Positions 7,633-15,684 of a stretch of 64,000 nucleotides of DNA are shown piece after piece (positions within the stretch are counted from its first letter, which is position 1; each line of letters starts with the position of its first letter). The notes beneath the pieces are model-generated. The model worked only from the letters and a program-made list of their open reading frames with translations. It was not told the DNA's origin and made no database searches. The stretch is from Kribbella sp. VKM Ac-2568 (GTDB lineage: Bacteria; Actinomycetota; Actinomycetes; Propionibacteriales; Kribbellaceae), in assembly GCF_004345365.1 (NCBI RefSeq), contig NZ_SLVF01000003.1:372001-436000 (forward strand). The letters run 5' to 3'. Position numbers and translations under genes: made by a program.

Positions 7633-9939
7633 ATGAGTGAGGCGGCGTTGGTGCTGAAGCGGCTCGCTGCCGGACCGGGCCGCGGCGAGCGGCTCACGCA
7701 CGTGGAGTCGGTGCCCCCGCGACTGGGCCAGACCGGAACCTGGCCACGCTGGGTGCCGGAGGAAGTGCTCGGTCAACTGGCGGATGCCGGCATCTCCGCG
7801 CCATGGAGTCACCAGGTGGCTACGGCCGAGGCCGCCTACAGCGGGAAGCACGTCGTCGTGGCCACCGGTACTGCGTCCGGCAAGTCCCTCGGCTACCTGC
7901 TGCCTGCCTTCGCCACGTTGAGCATCGCCCAGACGGCATCACCTCACCGGCGTACGGCGTCGGTCTTGTACTTGTCGCCCACCAAGGCCCTGGCGCACGA
8001 CCAGTTACGCGCGGTCTCGGCGTACTCCGTGCCCGGGTTGCGGCCCACAACGCTCGACGGGGATTCGGAGCGCACCGAGCGGGACTGGGCCCGCGACTAC
8101 GCCACCTACGTGCTGAGCAACCCGGACATGCTGCATCGCTCCGTGCTGCCGAACCACCAGCGCTGGGCCCGCTTCCTGGGCTGCCTGCAGTACGTCGTGG
8201 TCGACGAGTGTCACCACTATCGAGGTGTGTTCGGCGCACACGTGGCCGGCGTACTGCGTCGGCTCCGGCGGGTCTGCGCGCAGTACGGCGCGCATCCGAT
8301 CTTCGTGTGCGCGTCTGCCACCGTCGCGGAGCCTTCGGTGTCCGGGGAGCGCCTGACGGGCTTGCCGATGGTCGAGGTCATCGAGGACGGCTCACCCCGC
8401 GGCGGCATCTCCTTCGGCCTCTGGGAGCCCCCGCTGACCGCCCTGCACGGCGAGAACGGAGCCCCTGTACGCCGGTCCGCGACGGCTGAAGTGGCCGACC
8501 TGCTGACGGATCTGGTGGTGTCCGGGGTCAGGACCGTGGCATTCGTCCGGTCCAGGCGCGGGGCGGAGACCGTCGCCATGACAGCGAGGGACAACCTCAC
8601 CGAGGTGGATCCGGCGTTGGCCGAGCAAGTGTCGGCGTACCGGGCCGGTTATCTGCCGGAGGAACGGCGGCGGCTCGAGGCGATGCTGCAGAGCGGGGAG
8701 CTCACAGGCGTCGCTGCGACCAATGCCCTGGAGTTGGGGATCGATATCGCCGGGCTGGACGCAGTACTGCTGTCCGGCTGGCCCGGCACGCGGGCATCGC
8801 TGTGGCAGCAGGCGGGACGAGCCGGGCGGTCGGGTGGCGACGCGCTGGCCTTGTTCGTGGCTCGCGACGATCCGCTGGACACCTATCTCGTCCGGCATCC
8901 ACAGGCGATCTTCGGTCAGCCTGTCGAGGCGACGGTGTTCAACCCCGAGAACCCTTACGTGCTCGGCCCCCAGCTCTGTGCCGCGGCACAGGAGCTGCCA
9001 CTGACTCCCGCGGACTACGAGATCTTCGGCGCCACCACGGAGAACGTGATCGGCCAGTTGGTCCGGCAGGGGTTGCTGAGGGAGCGACCGCACGGCTGGT
9101 TCTGGACCAGGCGCGATCGGGCCGTCGACGCGATCGACATCCGCTCGGCCGGCGGCAAGACCGTGCAGATCGTGGAAGACCAGACCGGGCGTCTGCTCGG
9201 CACGGTCGATGGCGGCTCCGCCCACGCGAGCGTGCACGCCGGCGCGGTCTATGTGCATGCCGGCGAGTCCTACCTGGTCCGCTCCCTCGACCTCGAGAAC
9301 CACGCCGCGATCGTCGAGCAGGCCTCACCGGACTACACCACTTTCGCACGGGACGTCACCGAGATCAGCATCCTGGCCACCGAGGACACCCGGCGGTGGG
9401 GTGCCGCGGAACTGTCGCGCGGGTGGGTGCAGGTGACGAACCAGGTGATCTCGTTCCAGCGCAAGCAACTCGTCACCGGCGACGTGCTCGACGAGCAGCC
9501 GCTGGATCTCCCGGAACGCACCCTGCGCACCAAGGCGGTCTGGTGGACCATGCCGGACTCCCAGGTCGCCGAGCTCGGCCTGGACGACGTACCGGGGGCC
9601 GCGCACGCCGCCGAGCACGCCTCGATCGGCCTGCTGCCACTGTTCGCCACCTGCGACCGCTGGGACATCGGCGGCGTCTCCACCGCCAAGCACGCGGACA
9701 CCGGCTGCCTGACCGTTTTCGTGTACGACGGGCACCCGGGCGGCGCCGGCTTCGCCGAACACGGGTACGCCGCGGCACGCGAGTGGTTGACCGCGACAGG
9801 TGAGGCGATTGCACACTGTGAGTGCATGGACGGGTGCCCGTCGTGCGTACAGTCACCCAAATGTGGGAACGGGAACAGTCCCCTCGACAAGGGCGGCGCG
9901 GTCGCGCTGCTCACCGCATTACTTGCACGCGAGGCCTGA
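7633..9939 (+). CDS. DEAH-box helicase of the MrfA/YprA type with C-terminal DUF1998 zinc cluster
   Basis: This 768-residue SF2 helicase has motif I VVATGTASGKSLGYLLP, motif II VVDECHHYRG (DECH form), motif III SATVAEPS, and helicase-C motifs ATNALELGIDIAGLDAVL and QQAGRAGRSG. The C-terminus carries cysteines in CECMDGCPSC plus KCGNGN, the four-Cys signature of DUF1998/MrfA proteins. Bacillus MrfA works in mitomycin-lesion repair, so a DNA repair role is a fair inference. In actinobacteria this family is the helicase of the helicase/secretion neighbourhood next to tad genes, which fits the genes 8-18 kb downstream. Confidence 0.9.
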   Translation: MSEAALVLKRLAAGPGRGERLTHVESVPPRLGQTGTWPRWVPEEVLGQLADAGISAPWSHQVATAEAAYSGKHVVVATGTASGKSLGYLLPAFATLSIAQTASPHRRTASVLYLSPTKALAHDQLRAVSAYSVPGLRPTTLDGDSERTERDWARDYATYVLSNPDMLHRSVLPNHQRWARFLGCLQYVVVDECHHYRGVFGAHVAGVLRRLRRVCAQYGAHPIFVCASATVAEPSVSGERLTGLPMVEVIEDGSPRGGISFGLWEPPLTALHGENGAPVRRSATAEVADLLTDLVVSGVRTVAFVRSRRGAETVAMTARDNLTEVDPALAEQVSAYRAGYLPEERRRLEAMLQSGELTGVAATNALELGIDIAGLDAVLLSGWPGTRASLWQQAGRAGRSGGDALALFVARDDPLDTYLVRHPQAIFGQPVEATVFNPENPYVLGPQLCAAAQELPLTPADYEIFGATTENVIGQLVRQGLLRERPHGWFWTRRDRAVDAIDIRSAGGKTVQIVEDQTGRLLGTVDGGSAHASVHAGAVYVHAGESYLVRSLDLENHAAIVEQASPDYTTFARDVTEISILATEDTRRWGAAELSRGWVQVTNQVISFQRKQLVTGDVLDEQPLDLPERTLRTKAVWWTMPDSQVAELGLDDVPGAAHAAEHASIGLLPLFATCDRWDIGGVSTAKHADTGCLTVFVYDGHPGGAGFAEHGYAAAREWLTATGEAIAHCECMDGCPSCVQSPKCGNGNSPLDKGGAVALLTALLAREA

Positions 9940-9982
9940 ACGCTCCAGCACCCCGTGGTGACTGGAAGAAAGGCAGCAAATC

Positions 9983-10465
9983 ATGGTGGTCCTCGGAATC
10001 GTCCTGATCGTCCTGGCCGTCCTCCTCGGCCTGGGCGTCTCGGTCTCCTCCAGCGACTCGACCACGATGTCCGTCTTCGGAGTCGACTTCGGCATGGTGG
10101 TACCGACCCTGTTCTTCATCGGTGCGGCAGCCGGCGTGGCTCTCGTGATCGGACTGTGGTTGACGAAGAAGGGACTCGGCCGCGGCTACCGCCGCCACAA
10201 GGAGGTCAAGGAACTCCGCCAGCAGGTCGCCGCCGCTCCGGCCACGGAGACCGAACCCACCACCGCCTCCTCGCCCACCGCCGCGACAGCCGACTCTGCG
10301 ACGGCCGGCCCTGCGACGGCCGGCGAGACCGCGGATGATCCGGACAGCCGGACGGTCGAGATCGGCTCCGACGAGCAGGTGGCGAGCGGCCCGACGGAGG
10401 CCGAGCGACTGGCGGGCGAGCGGCATAACGTTGCCGACGGCACCGATACCAAGCAGCCGCACTGA
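9983..10465 (+). CDS. Small membrane protein with LapA-like N-terminus and low-complexity tail
   Basis: This 160-residue protein starts with a membrane span (VVLGIVLIVLAVLLGLGVSV), then a short loop, a second span (VPTLFFIGAAAGVALVIGLWL) and a basic stop (TKKGLGRGYRRHKEVKELRQQ). This layout resembles LapA/DUF1049 proteins. The remaining 75 or so residues are Ala/Thr/Glu-rich and probably disordered in the cytoplasm. AAGG lies upstream of the ATG at 9983. It follows the helicase by 43 bases and could be co-transcribed. Function unknown. Confidence 0.75.
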   Translation: MVVLGIVLIVLAVLLGLGVSVSSSDSTTMSVFGVDFGMVVPTLFFIGAAAGVALVIGLWLTKKGLGRGYRRHKEVKELRQQVAAAPATETEPTTASSPTAATADSATAGPATAGETADDPDSRTVEIGSDEQVASGPTEAERLAGERHNVADGTDTKQPH

Positions 10466-10522
10466 TCCGTCGCAGACAGCTACACCAGAACCGTCGGGAC
10501 GGTCGCAACTGAGTCCGTCCCA

Positions 10523-10556
10523 CCTTCCCGGGGAGCGAGATCGCTTCCCGGGAAGG
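10523..10556. terminator. Long palindromic hairpin, probable bidirectional terminator
   Basis: CCTTCCCGGG (10523-10532) pairs with CCCGGGAAGG (10547-10556), and AGCGA (10534-10538) pairs with TCGCT (10541-10545) inside, leaving a 2-base tip. It lies 58 bases after the small membrane protein and downstream of the minus-strand micropeptide, so it could end both transcripts. No T-run follows on either side. An operator role is the alternative. Confidence 0.5.
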
Positions 10557-11264
10557 AGGACAAGCTTCCAGGTAAGACAGCGCCGGGACCCACATCACCG
10601 TCGTATATTGCAGTATCTCGATCGGCGCACAGCCGCCGCACAGCCGCGGCACAACGAACTCCCAGCCAGATTTCGATGCCTTGAGCAACGGTTTGCCGCT
10701 CGCAATTAGTTGCCATTGGCATCAACGTCCCTAGGTTGGCCATAACCACCACCGACCCTCCCGTGCATTACTGGTCGTGGTGTCAACGTCGCGTTGAGTC
10801 ACTATCGGCCATCCGGGTCACACCACCTCCTCATGGGGGATCGACCCGCGCGATGCCCCACGCGCAAGGGGACTGGTCGCGGTTCCCGGGCGACCCGGCG
10901 AACTCCTCGCGTCGGGGTCCAAACGCCGTCGATCACCGCCGGAGCCTCACCACCAGCAGTGCCAGTGGCAGTAGTGGTGGCAGTGACCGAGAAGGTCGTG
11001 GAGCAGTTCGCCAAGCATGTCCGTCACCTCCGATCCAGTGATCCGATCGGCTTTGACGCTACCTGACACCGTGACGGTATGTGCCTAGTCAGCTACTCTT
11101 TGTGATCCAAGCGCGAGAGAGCTTTGACTCTTTCGCAATGTTTGCCGCCTGCATCCAATTTGACGGCACCGGGACGTTTCCGGGAAGTAGCCGAGGGCAA
11201 CCAGGAGTGGGCGCGACGACCCAGAGTACCGGACCGGCGACCCGCAGTACGGATGGCTGGTAGG
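10557..11264. other. AT-richer intergenic DNA around the micropeptide
   Basis: Apart from the micropeptide I see no credible protein gene here. The longer frames on both strands have low third-position GC, and the others lack ribosome sites. GC drops compared with flanking genes. GCTTTGAC occurs at 11050-11057 and again at 11121-11128, and could be part of promoters for the micropeptide or the sugar operon. Confidence 0.4.
10947..11018 (-). CDS. Micropeptide of 23 residues, Cys/His/Trp-rich
   Basis: On the minus strand GGAGGTGA, a full 8-base Shine-Dalgarno match (11024-11031 on the plus strand), lies 5 bases from an ATG at 11018. The frame runs 23 codons to TGA at 10947-10949. The first half is Leu-rich and amphipathic (MLGELLHDLLGH). 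The last 11 residues are CHHYCHWHCWW, with three Cys, four His and three Trp. The peptide could bind metal or act as a regulatory or secreted product; I recognise no family. The codons for the tail form a near-repeat of CAC/TGC/TGG, so chance low-complexity DNA is the main alternative. An opposing plus-strand frame exists but has no ribosome site. Confidence 0.55.
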   Translation of the reverse strand: MLGELLHDLLGHCHHYCHWHCWW

Positions 11265-11297
11265 AAATTGACAACGTTTTCTGCTCCGCTGTTAAAA
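11265..11297 (+). promoter_or_regulatory. Promoter of sugar ABC operon with LacI-type operator
   Basis: TTGACA (11268-11273) is a perfect -35, and TTAAAA at 11292-11297 (18-base spacer) is a possible -10. The sequence GACAACGTTTTC (11270-11281), centred on AACGTT, overlaps the -35. It has the CG-centred form of LacI-family operators, with five of six base pairs symmetric. No LacI gene lies next to it, so the regulator would be encoded elsewhere. Confidence 0.5.
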
Positions 11298-11373
11298 AGT
11301 CTTCACATAGTCAGCTCCGAGTGCCAAGGTGTACCGGCACTGGCTGCACTGACCCCCCGCAAGGAGCCCCCTG

Positions 11374-12801
11374 ATGCGACGTATCTCGCGCTTGTCCCGG
11401 CTGGCCGTTCTCGGCTCCGCCGCCACCGTCCTGCTGACCGGCTGTCTCGGGTCGTCGGACTCCGGCTCCGAGGACACCGACGCGAACCGCAACGCCGACG
11501 CCAAGAAGGTCGAGCTCGTGATCGGCGCCAACTCCGTGAAGGGCGGCAAGAACAGCGCCGGCGCGGAGTTCACCCAGGACGTGCTGATCCCGAAGTTCGT
11601 CGAGGCACAGAAGGCCAAGGGCGTCGACGTCACCGTGAAGTTCGAGGGTGACGGGTCCGACGACGAGGTCTACAAGCAGAAGCTGGCGCTGAGCCTGTCG
11701 AACAAGGCCGGCCCGGACCTGATCAGCGTGGACGGCATCTGGGTCGGCGAGTTCGCCCAGGCCGGCTACATCAAGCCCCTCACCGACACCGTCGGCGACA
11801 CGGCCAAGGTGGACGACTGGGACGGCTGGAAGCAGATCCAGGACTCCGTCCAGCAGCTCGGCATGTTCGAGGGCAAGCGGTACGGCGTCCCGGCTGGTAC
11901 GGACGGCCGGGTGCTCTACTTCAACAAGAAGCTCTTCCAGCAGGCCGGGCTCCCGGCCGACTGGCAGCCCAAGTCCTGGGACGAGATCATCAGCGCGGGC
12001 CAGGCCCTGAAGAAGCTGCAGGGCGTCACCCCGATCCAGATCAACGCCGGTACGGCGATGGGCGAGGCGACCACCATGCAGGGCATCCTGCCGCTGCTGG
12101 TGGGCACCGGTGCGACCATCAACACCGACGGCAAGTGGCTGGGCGACAGCCCGCAGATCCGGCAGGTGCTGGACTTCTACAAGCAGGTCTACGGCAGTGG
12201 CCTGGGCGACCCGGTGCTGCAGCGTGAGGCCAAGGGCCGGGACAAGTCGTTCGCCGAGTTCGCCGCGAACAAGATCGGCATCCTGCTCGAGGGCGACTAC
12301 TTCTGGCGCAGCGTGGTGGAGCCGAAGGACGGCGTCGCCAAGATGGCGGACCGCGACACCGCGGTCGGCTACGCGCTGATCCCGGCCGGCAAGGCCGGCG
12401 GCGGGGTGAAGGGCCAGGACTTCGTCTCGATGTCCGGCGGCGGCGCGACCGCGATCAACCCGAACACCAAGTTCCCCCAGCAGGCCTGGGAGTTGCTGCA
12501 GTTCATGAACTCGGCCGAGATGGTCAAGGCCTCCCTGAACGGCGCCGCCAAGATCACCCAACGCAGCGACGTCAACTCCGAGGTGCTGGCTGGCGACCCG
12601 ATGCTGAACTTCATCGCCACCAAGGTGCTGCCGGTCACGCAGTACCGGCCGGGCCTGGCGGAGTACCCGAAGATCTCCGCGGCGCTGCAGCAGGCCACGG
12701 CGGACGTGGTCGGCGGTAAGACCACCGAGGCAGCCGCGAAGAGCTACCAGACCGCCGTCGAGGCTGCTGCCGGCAGCAAGGACAAGGTCTCCAGCAACTG
12801 A
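11374..12801 (+). CDS. Sugar ABC transporter substrate-binding lipoprotein (family 1)
   Basis: This 475-residue lipoprotein has a signal peptide of about 23 residues ending in the lipobox LLTGC, so Cys24 would be acylated and anchor it outside the membrane. The mature part has the family-1 solute-binding pattern: PDLISVDGIWVGEFAQAGYIKPLTD, YGVPAGTDGRVLYFNKKLF and WDEIISAGQALKKL. AAGGAG precedes the ATG at 11374. It heads an operon with two permeases, an ATPase and a PHP-family hydrolase. The ligand is probably a carbohydrate or carbohydrate derivative, and the PHP partner hints at a phosphorylated or ester-bearing one. Confidence 0.9.
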   Translation: MRRISRLSRLAVLGSAATVLLTGCLGSSDSGSEDTDANRNADAKKVELVIGANSVKGGKNSAGAEFTQDVLIPKFVEAQKAKGVDVTVKFEGDGSDDEVYKQKLALSLSNKAGPDLISVDGIWVGEFAQAGYIKPLTDTVGDTAKVDDWDGWKQIQDSVQQLGMFEGKRYGVPAGTDGRVLYFNKKLFQQAGLPADWQPKSWDEIISAGQALKKLQGVTPIQINAGTAMGEATTMQGILPLLVGTGATINTDGKWLGDSPQIRQVLDFYKQVYGSGLGDPVLQREAKGRDKSFAEFAANKIGILLEGDYFWRSVVEPKDGVAKMADRDTAVGYALIPAGKAGGGVKGQDFVSMSGGGATAINPNTKFPQQAWELLQFMNSAEMVKASLNGAAKITQRSDVNSEVLAGDPMLNFIATKVLPVTQYRPGLAEYPKISAALQQATADVVGGKTTEAAAKSYQTAVEAAAGSKDKVSSN

Positions 12802-13724
12802 TGGCGACCACGACCGAACCCGCGCCGGTGCAGCCGGCGCGGGTACGCGGTCCGGCCCAGGACGTCGCGGGGCTCGGGATCTCCCGGGCCCTCGGCTTCG
12901 TCGCGCCGGCCCTGCTGCTGATCGGGGCCTTCCTGGTCTTCCCGGCGGTCTGGACGATCTACATCGGCATCACGAACTACCGGTTGACCGGTGTCGAGGC
13001 CGTCTCCCCGTCGATCGTCGGGCTGTCGAACTACACCAAGGCCCTCAACGACGCGCTGTTCCACAACGCGCTCTGGCTCACGTGTCTGTTCGTCCTCGGC
13101 TCGGCCGTCATCGGGCAGAACATCCTCGGCTTCGCGCTGGCGTGGACGATGCGCCGCGCCCGCCCGGCGGTCCGGCGTACGGTCGAGGCGCTCGTACTGC
13201 TGGCCTGGATCCTGCCCTCGACGGTGGTCGCCTACCTGTGGATCGCGTTCTTCGACCGGGACACGGGCACGCTGAACAGCATCCTGGGGACGCAGGGCAC
13301 GGCCTGGCTGATCGACTACCCGATGGTCTGCCTGGTGCTCTTCAACACCTGGCGGGGTACCGCGTTCTCGATGATGCTCTACTCGTCCGCGCTGCAGGCG
13401 GTGCCACCGTCGCAGCTGGAGTCGGCCCGGATGTTCGGGGCGTCGGGCTGGCAGACGGTGCGGGACGTGGTGTTCCCGCACATCCGCGGTCACGTGCTCA
13501 CGAACACGCTCCTGATCTCGCTGTGGACCGCGAACGACTTCTCGCCGTTCCTGCTCACCAAGGGCGGACCGAACCACGAGTCCGAGACGGTGCCGGTCTA
13601 CATCTACAACGTCGCGCTGCAGGGTGGTGAGCTCGGCTACTCGTCGGCGATCTCGTTCCTGCTGCTGATCGCGAACCTGCTGGTGGCACTGCTCTACCTG
13701 CGGCTGCTGAGGAGGCGCTCGTGA
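12801..13724 (+). CDS. Sugar ABC transporter permease (MalF/UgpA type)
   Basis: This 307-residue inner-membrane protein with about six spans has the EAA loop LESARMFGASGWQTVRDVVFPHI near residues 210-232, which contacts the ATPase. It starts at ATG 12801, whose A is shared with the TGA of the binding-protein gene, so translation is coupled. It pairs with the next gene to form the membrane channel. Confidence 0.92.
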   Translation: MATTTEPAPVQPARVRGPAQDVAGLGISRALGFVAPALLLIGAFLVFPAVWTIYIGITNYRLTGVEAVSPSIVGLSNYTKALNDALFHNALWLTCLFVLGSAVIGQNILGFALAWTMRRARPAVRRTVEALVLLAWILPSTVVAYLWIAFFDRDTGTLNSILGTQGTAWLIDYPMVCLVLFNTWRGTAFSMMLYSSALQAVPPSQLESARMFGASGWQTVRDVVFPHIRGHVLTNTLLISLWTANDFSPFLLTKGGPNHESETVPVYIYNVALQGGELGYSSAISFLLLIANLLVALLYLRLLRRRS

Positions 13725-14542
13725 CTCCGGCCTATGTCGTCCGCCGGATCGGCTTCTACGTCCTGATCTGCGCGATCACGCTGTTCTTCGCGGTACCTAT
13801 GCTGTGGCTCGCGTCGGCTCCTTTCGACGCCTCCCCGGGCCTGGGTGTGCACTGGCCCGACTGGACGCTGGACAACTTCCGCGAGACGCTCGCGCATCCG
13901 TATGCGATGCACTCGATGGTGAACTCGCTGCTGATCTGCGTCACCACCGCCGTCGCCGTGACGGCCTTCGCCGCGCTGGCCAGCTACGCGCTCTCGCGGG
14001 TCCGGCTCCCGGGCCGGGACGCCTTGCTGTACGGGCTGTTGCTGCTGTCGTCGGTGGTCACCGGTACTGCGGCGATGGTGCCGATCTTCGTGATGATGTT
14101 CCAGCTGGGGCTGATCGACTCGCGGTTCGGTGTCGCGCTGGTGATGACCGGTGGCCTGTTGCCGGCGGCGATCTTCATCCTGAAGGACTTCGTCGACGCG
14201 GTGCCGAAGTCGTACGAGGAGTCGGCGCGGGTGTTCGGCGCCTCGACCGGCCAGATCCTGCGGGACGTGGTGCTGCCGGTCGCGCGGCCGGGGCTGGCGA
14301 CGATCCTGGTCTGGGCGTTCGTGAACTCGTGGGGCAACTTCCTGGTGCCCTTCCTGCTGATCCGGTCGATCGAGAAGCAGCCGGGCGCGGTACTGCTGCA
14401 GACCTTCACCGACGAGGGCGGCAGCGCCAACCTCTCCGTGATCCCGGTCTTCTCGCTGCTGTTCTCGATCCCGGTCGTTGTGCTGTACCTGTTGGTGAAC
14501 TCGCGCTACGGGTTCCGCTTTCACGGAGGGATCAAAAGTTGA
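13721..14542 (+). CDS. Sugar ABC transporter permease (MalG/UgpE type)
   Basis: This 273-residue membrane protein starts at GTG 13721 with GGAGG 6 bases before, overlapping the previous stop by four bases (GTGA). The EAA motif is YEESARVFGASTGQILRDVVLPVARPG. About six spans are visible. It is the second half of the transport channel. Confidence 0.92.
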   Translation: MTPAYVVRRIGFYVLICAITLFFAVPMLWLASAPFDASPGLGVHWPDWTLDNFRETLAHPYAMHSMVNSLLICVTTAVAVTAFAALASYALSRVRLPGRDALLYGLLLLSSVVTGTAAMVPIFVMMFQLGLIDSRFGVALVMTGGLLPAAIFILKDFVDAVPKSYEESARVFGASTGQILRDVVLPVARPGLATILVWAFVNSWGNFLVPFLLIRSIEKQPGAVLLQTFTDEGGSANLSVIPVFSLLFSIPVVVLYLLVNSRYGFRFHGGIKS

Positions 14543-14582
14543 GTCACGGAGTGATGCTGAATCAAGGAGTGATGAGGGGCTG

Positions 14583-15674
14583 ATGGCGGGCATCGACATC
14601 GAAGGCCTGGCGACTGTCTACCCGAACGGCGTCCGCGCCGTCGACGGGCTGGACCTGACCGTGGCCCACGGCGAGTTCTTCGCCCTGCTCGGTCCGTCCG
14701 GGTGCGGGAAGACGACGCTGCTGCGCACGATCGCGGGACTGGAGCCCGCGAGCGAGGGCACGGTACGGATCGACTCCGCGGACGTGACTCGCCTCGAACC
14801 GGGCAAGCGCGGCGTGGCGATGGTCTTCCAGGACTACGCCTTGTTCCCGCACATGACCGTGTCGGAGAACATCACCTACCCGCTGAAGGTACGCCGGGTC
14901 GCGCCCGCGACGCGTACGGCGGTCGCGGAGCGGACCTCAGGTGAACTCTCCTTGCAGGGCTTACTCGAACGCAGGCCCGGGCAGCTCTCCGGCGGTCAGC
15001 AGCAACGGGTCGCGCTGGCCCGGGCGATCGCGTCCAAGGGCAAGGTGCTGCTGCTCGACGAGCCGCTGTCCAACCTCGACGCGCGGTTGCGACTGGAGGC
15101 CAGGACGTTCCTGAAGAAGCTGCAGAAGGACCTGGGCATCACCACGGTCTTCGTCACCCACGACCAGGCCGAGGCGCTCGCACTGGCTGACCGGATCGCG
15201 GTGATGCAGTCCGGCAAGCTCCGTCAACTGGGCAGCCCGCGCGAGGTCTTCGCCCGGCCGGCGAACACCTTCGTGGCGAACTTCATCGGATCCACGCCGA
15301 TGAACCTGCTGACCGGTTCGGTCGCTTCCGGTGGCTCCGTGTCGATCGCCGGCGGATCGTTGCCTGCGGCTACTGGTTCCGTGCCGGTCGGTGCGGAGGT
15401 GACGGTCGGTGTGCGGCCGGAGTACCTGACGCTGTCGATCGGGGACGTGTCCGGTCCGTCGATCCGCGGCTCGGTGGTGGTCGCGGAGAACCTGGGGACG
15501 CAGTCCTTGGTCAGCGTCGAGTGCGATGGAACGCTGATCGGGGTCACGGTGCCTGAGGAGGACGAGCCGGATCCGGGTGCGACTGTGGTGCTGACCGCTT
15601 CCGAGTCCCGGGTGCTGCTCTACGACAAGGAGTCGGGCGAACTGCTGGCTCGGCAGCCTGCCCCGGTCGGTTGA
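14583..15674 (+). CDS. Sugar ABC transporter ATP-binding protein (UgpC/MsmK type)
   Basis: This 363-residue protein has Walker A LLGPSGCGKTTLLRTIAGL, Q-loop FQDYALFPH, signature LSGGQQQRVALARAIA, Walker B VLLLDEPLSNLDARLR and H-loop VFVTHDQAEALALADRIAVM. The C-terminal part, from about residue 240, is the OB-fold (TOBE) regulatory domain found in carbohydrate importers. Many actinobacterial sugar operons lack their own ATPase and share MsiK, so a dedicated one here is worth noting. ATG at 14583 is 40 bases after the permease stop. Confidence 0.92.
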   Translation: MAGIDIEGLATVYPNGVRAVDGLDLTVAHGEFFALLGPSGCGKTTLLRTIAGLEPASEGTVRIDSADVTRLEPGKRGVAMVFQDYALFPHMTVSENITYPLKVRRVAPATRTAVAERTSGELSLQGLLERRPGQLSGGQQQRVALARAIASKGKVLLLDEPLSNLDARLRLEARTFLKKLQKDLGITTVFVTHDQAEALALADRIAVMQSGKLRQLGSPREVFARPANTFVANFIGSTPMNLLTGSVASGGSVSIAGGSLPAATGSVPVGAEVTVGVRPEYLTLSIGDVSGPSIRGSVVVAENLGTQSLVSVECDGTLIGVTVPEEDEPDPGATVVLTASESRVLLYDKESGELLARQPAPVG

Positions 15675-15684
15675 TGGTCTGCTG

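Noticed and set aside
10480..10752. Minus-strand frame of 90 codons with GGGAGG nearby
   Set aside because: Third-position GC is low, it crosses the palindrome at 10523-10556, and the spacing to the ATG is poor.
10794..11066. Plus-strand frame opposite the micropeptide (ending FAKHVRHLRSSD)
   Set aside because: It has helix-like composition, but no ribosome site and an Arg/Pro-rich N-terminal half; probably the mirror of the micropeptide's amphipathic codons.
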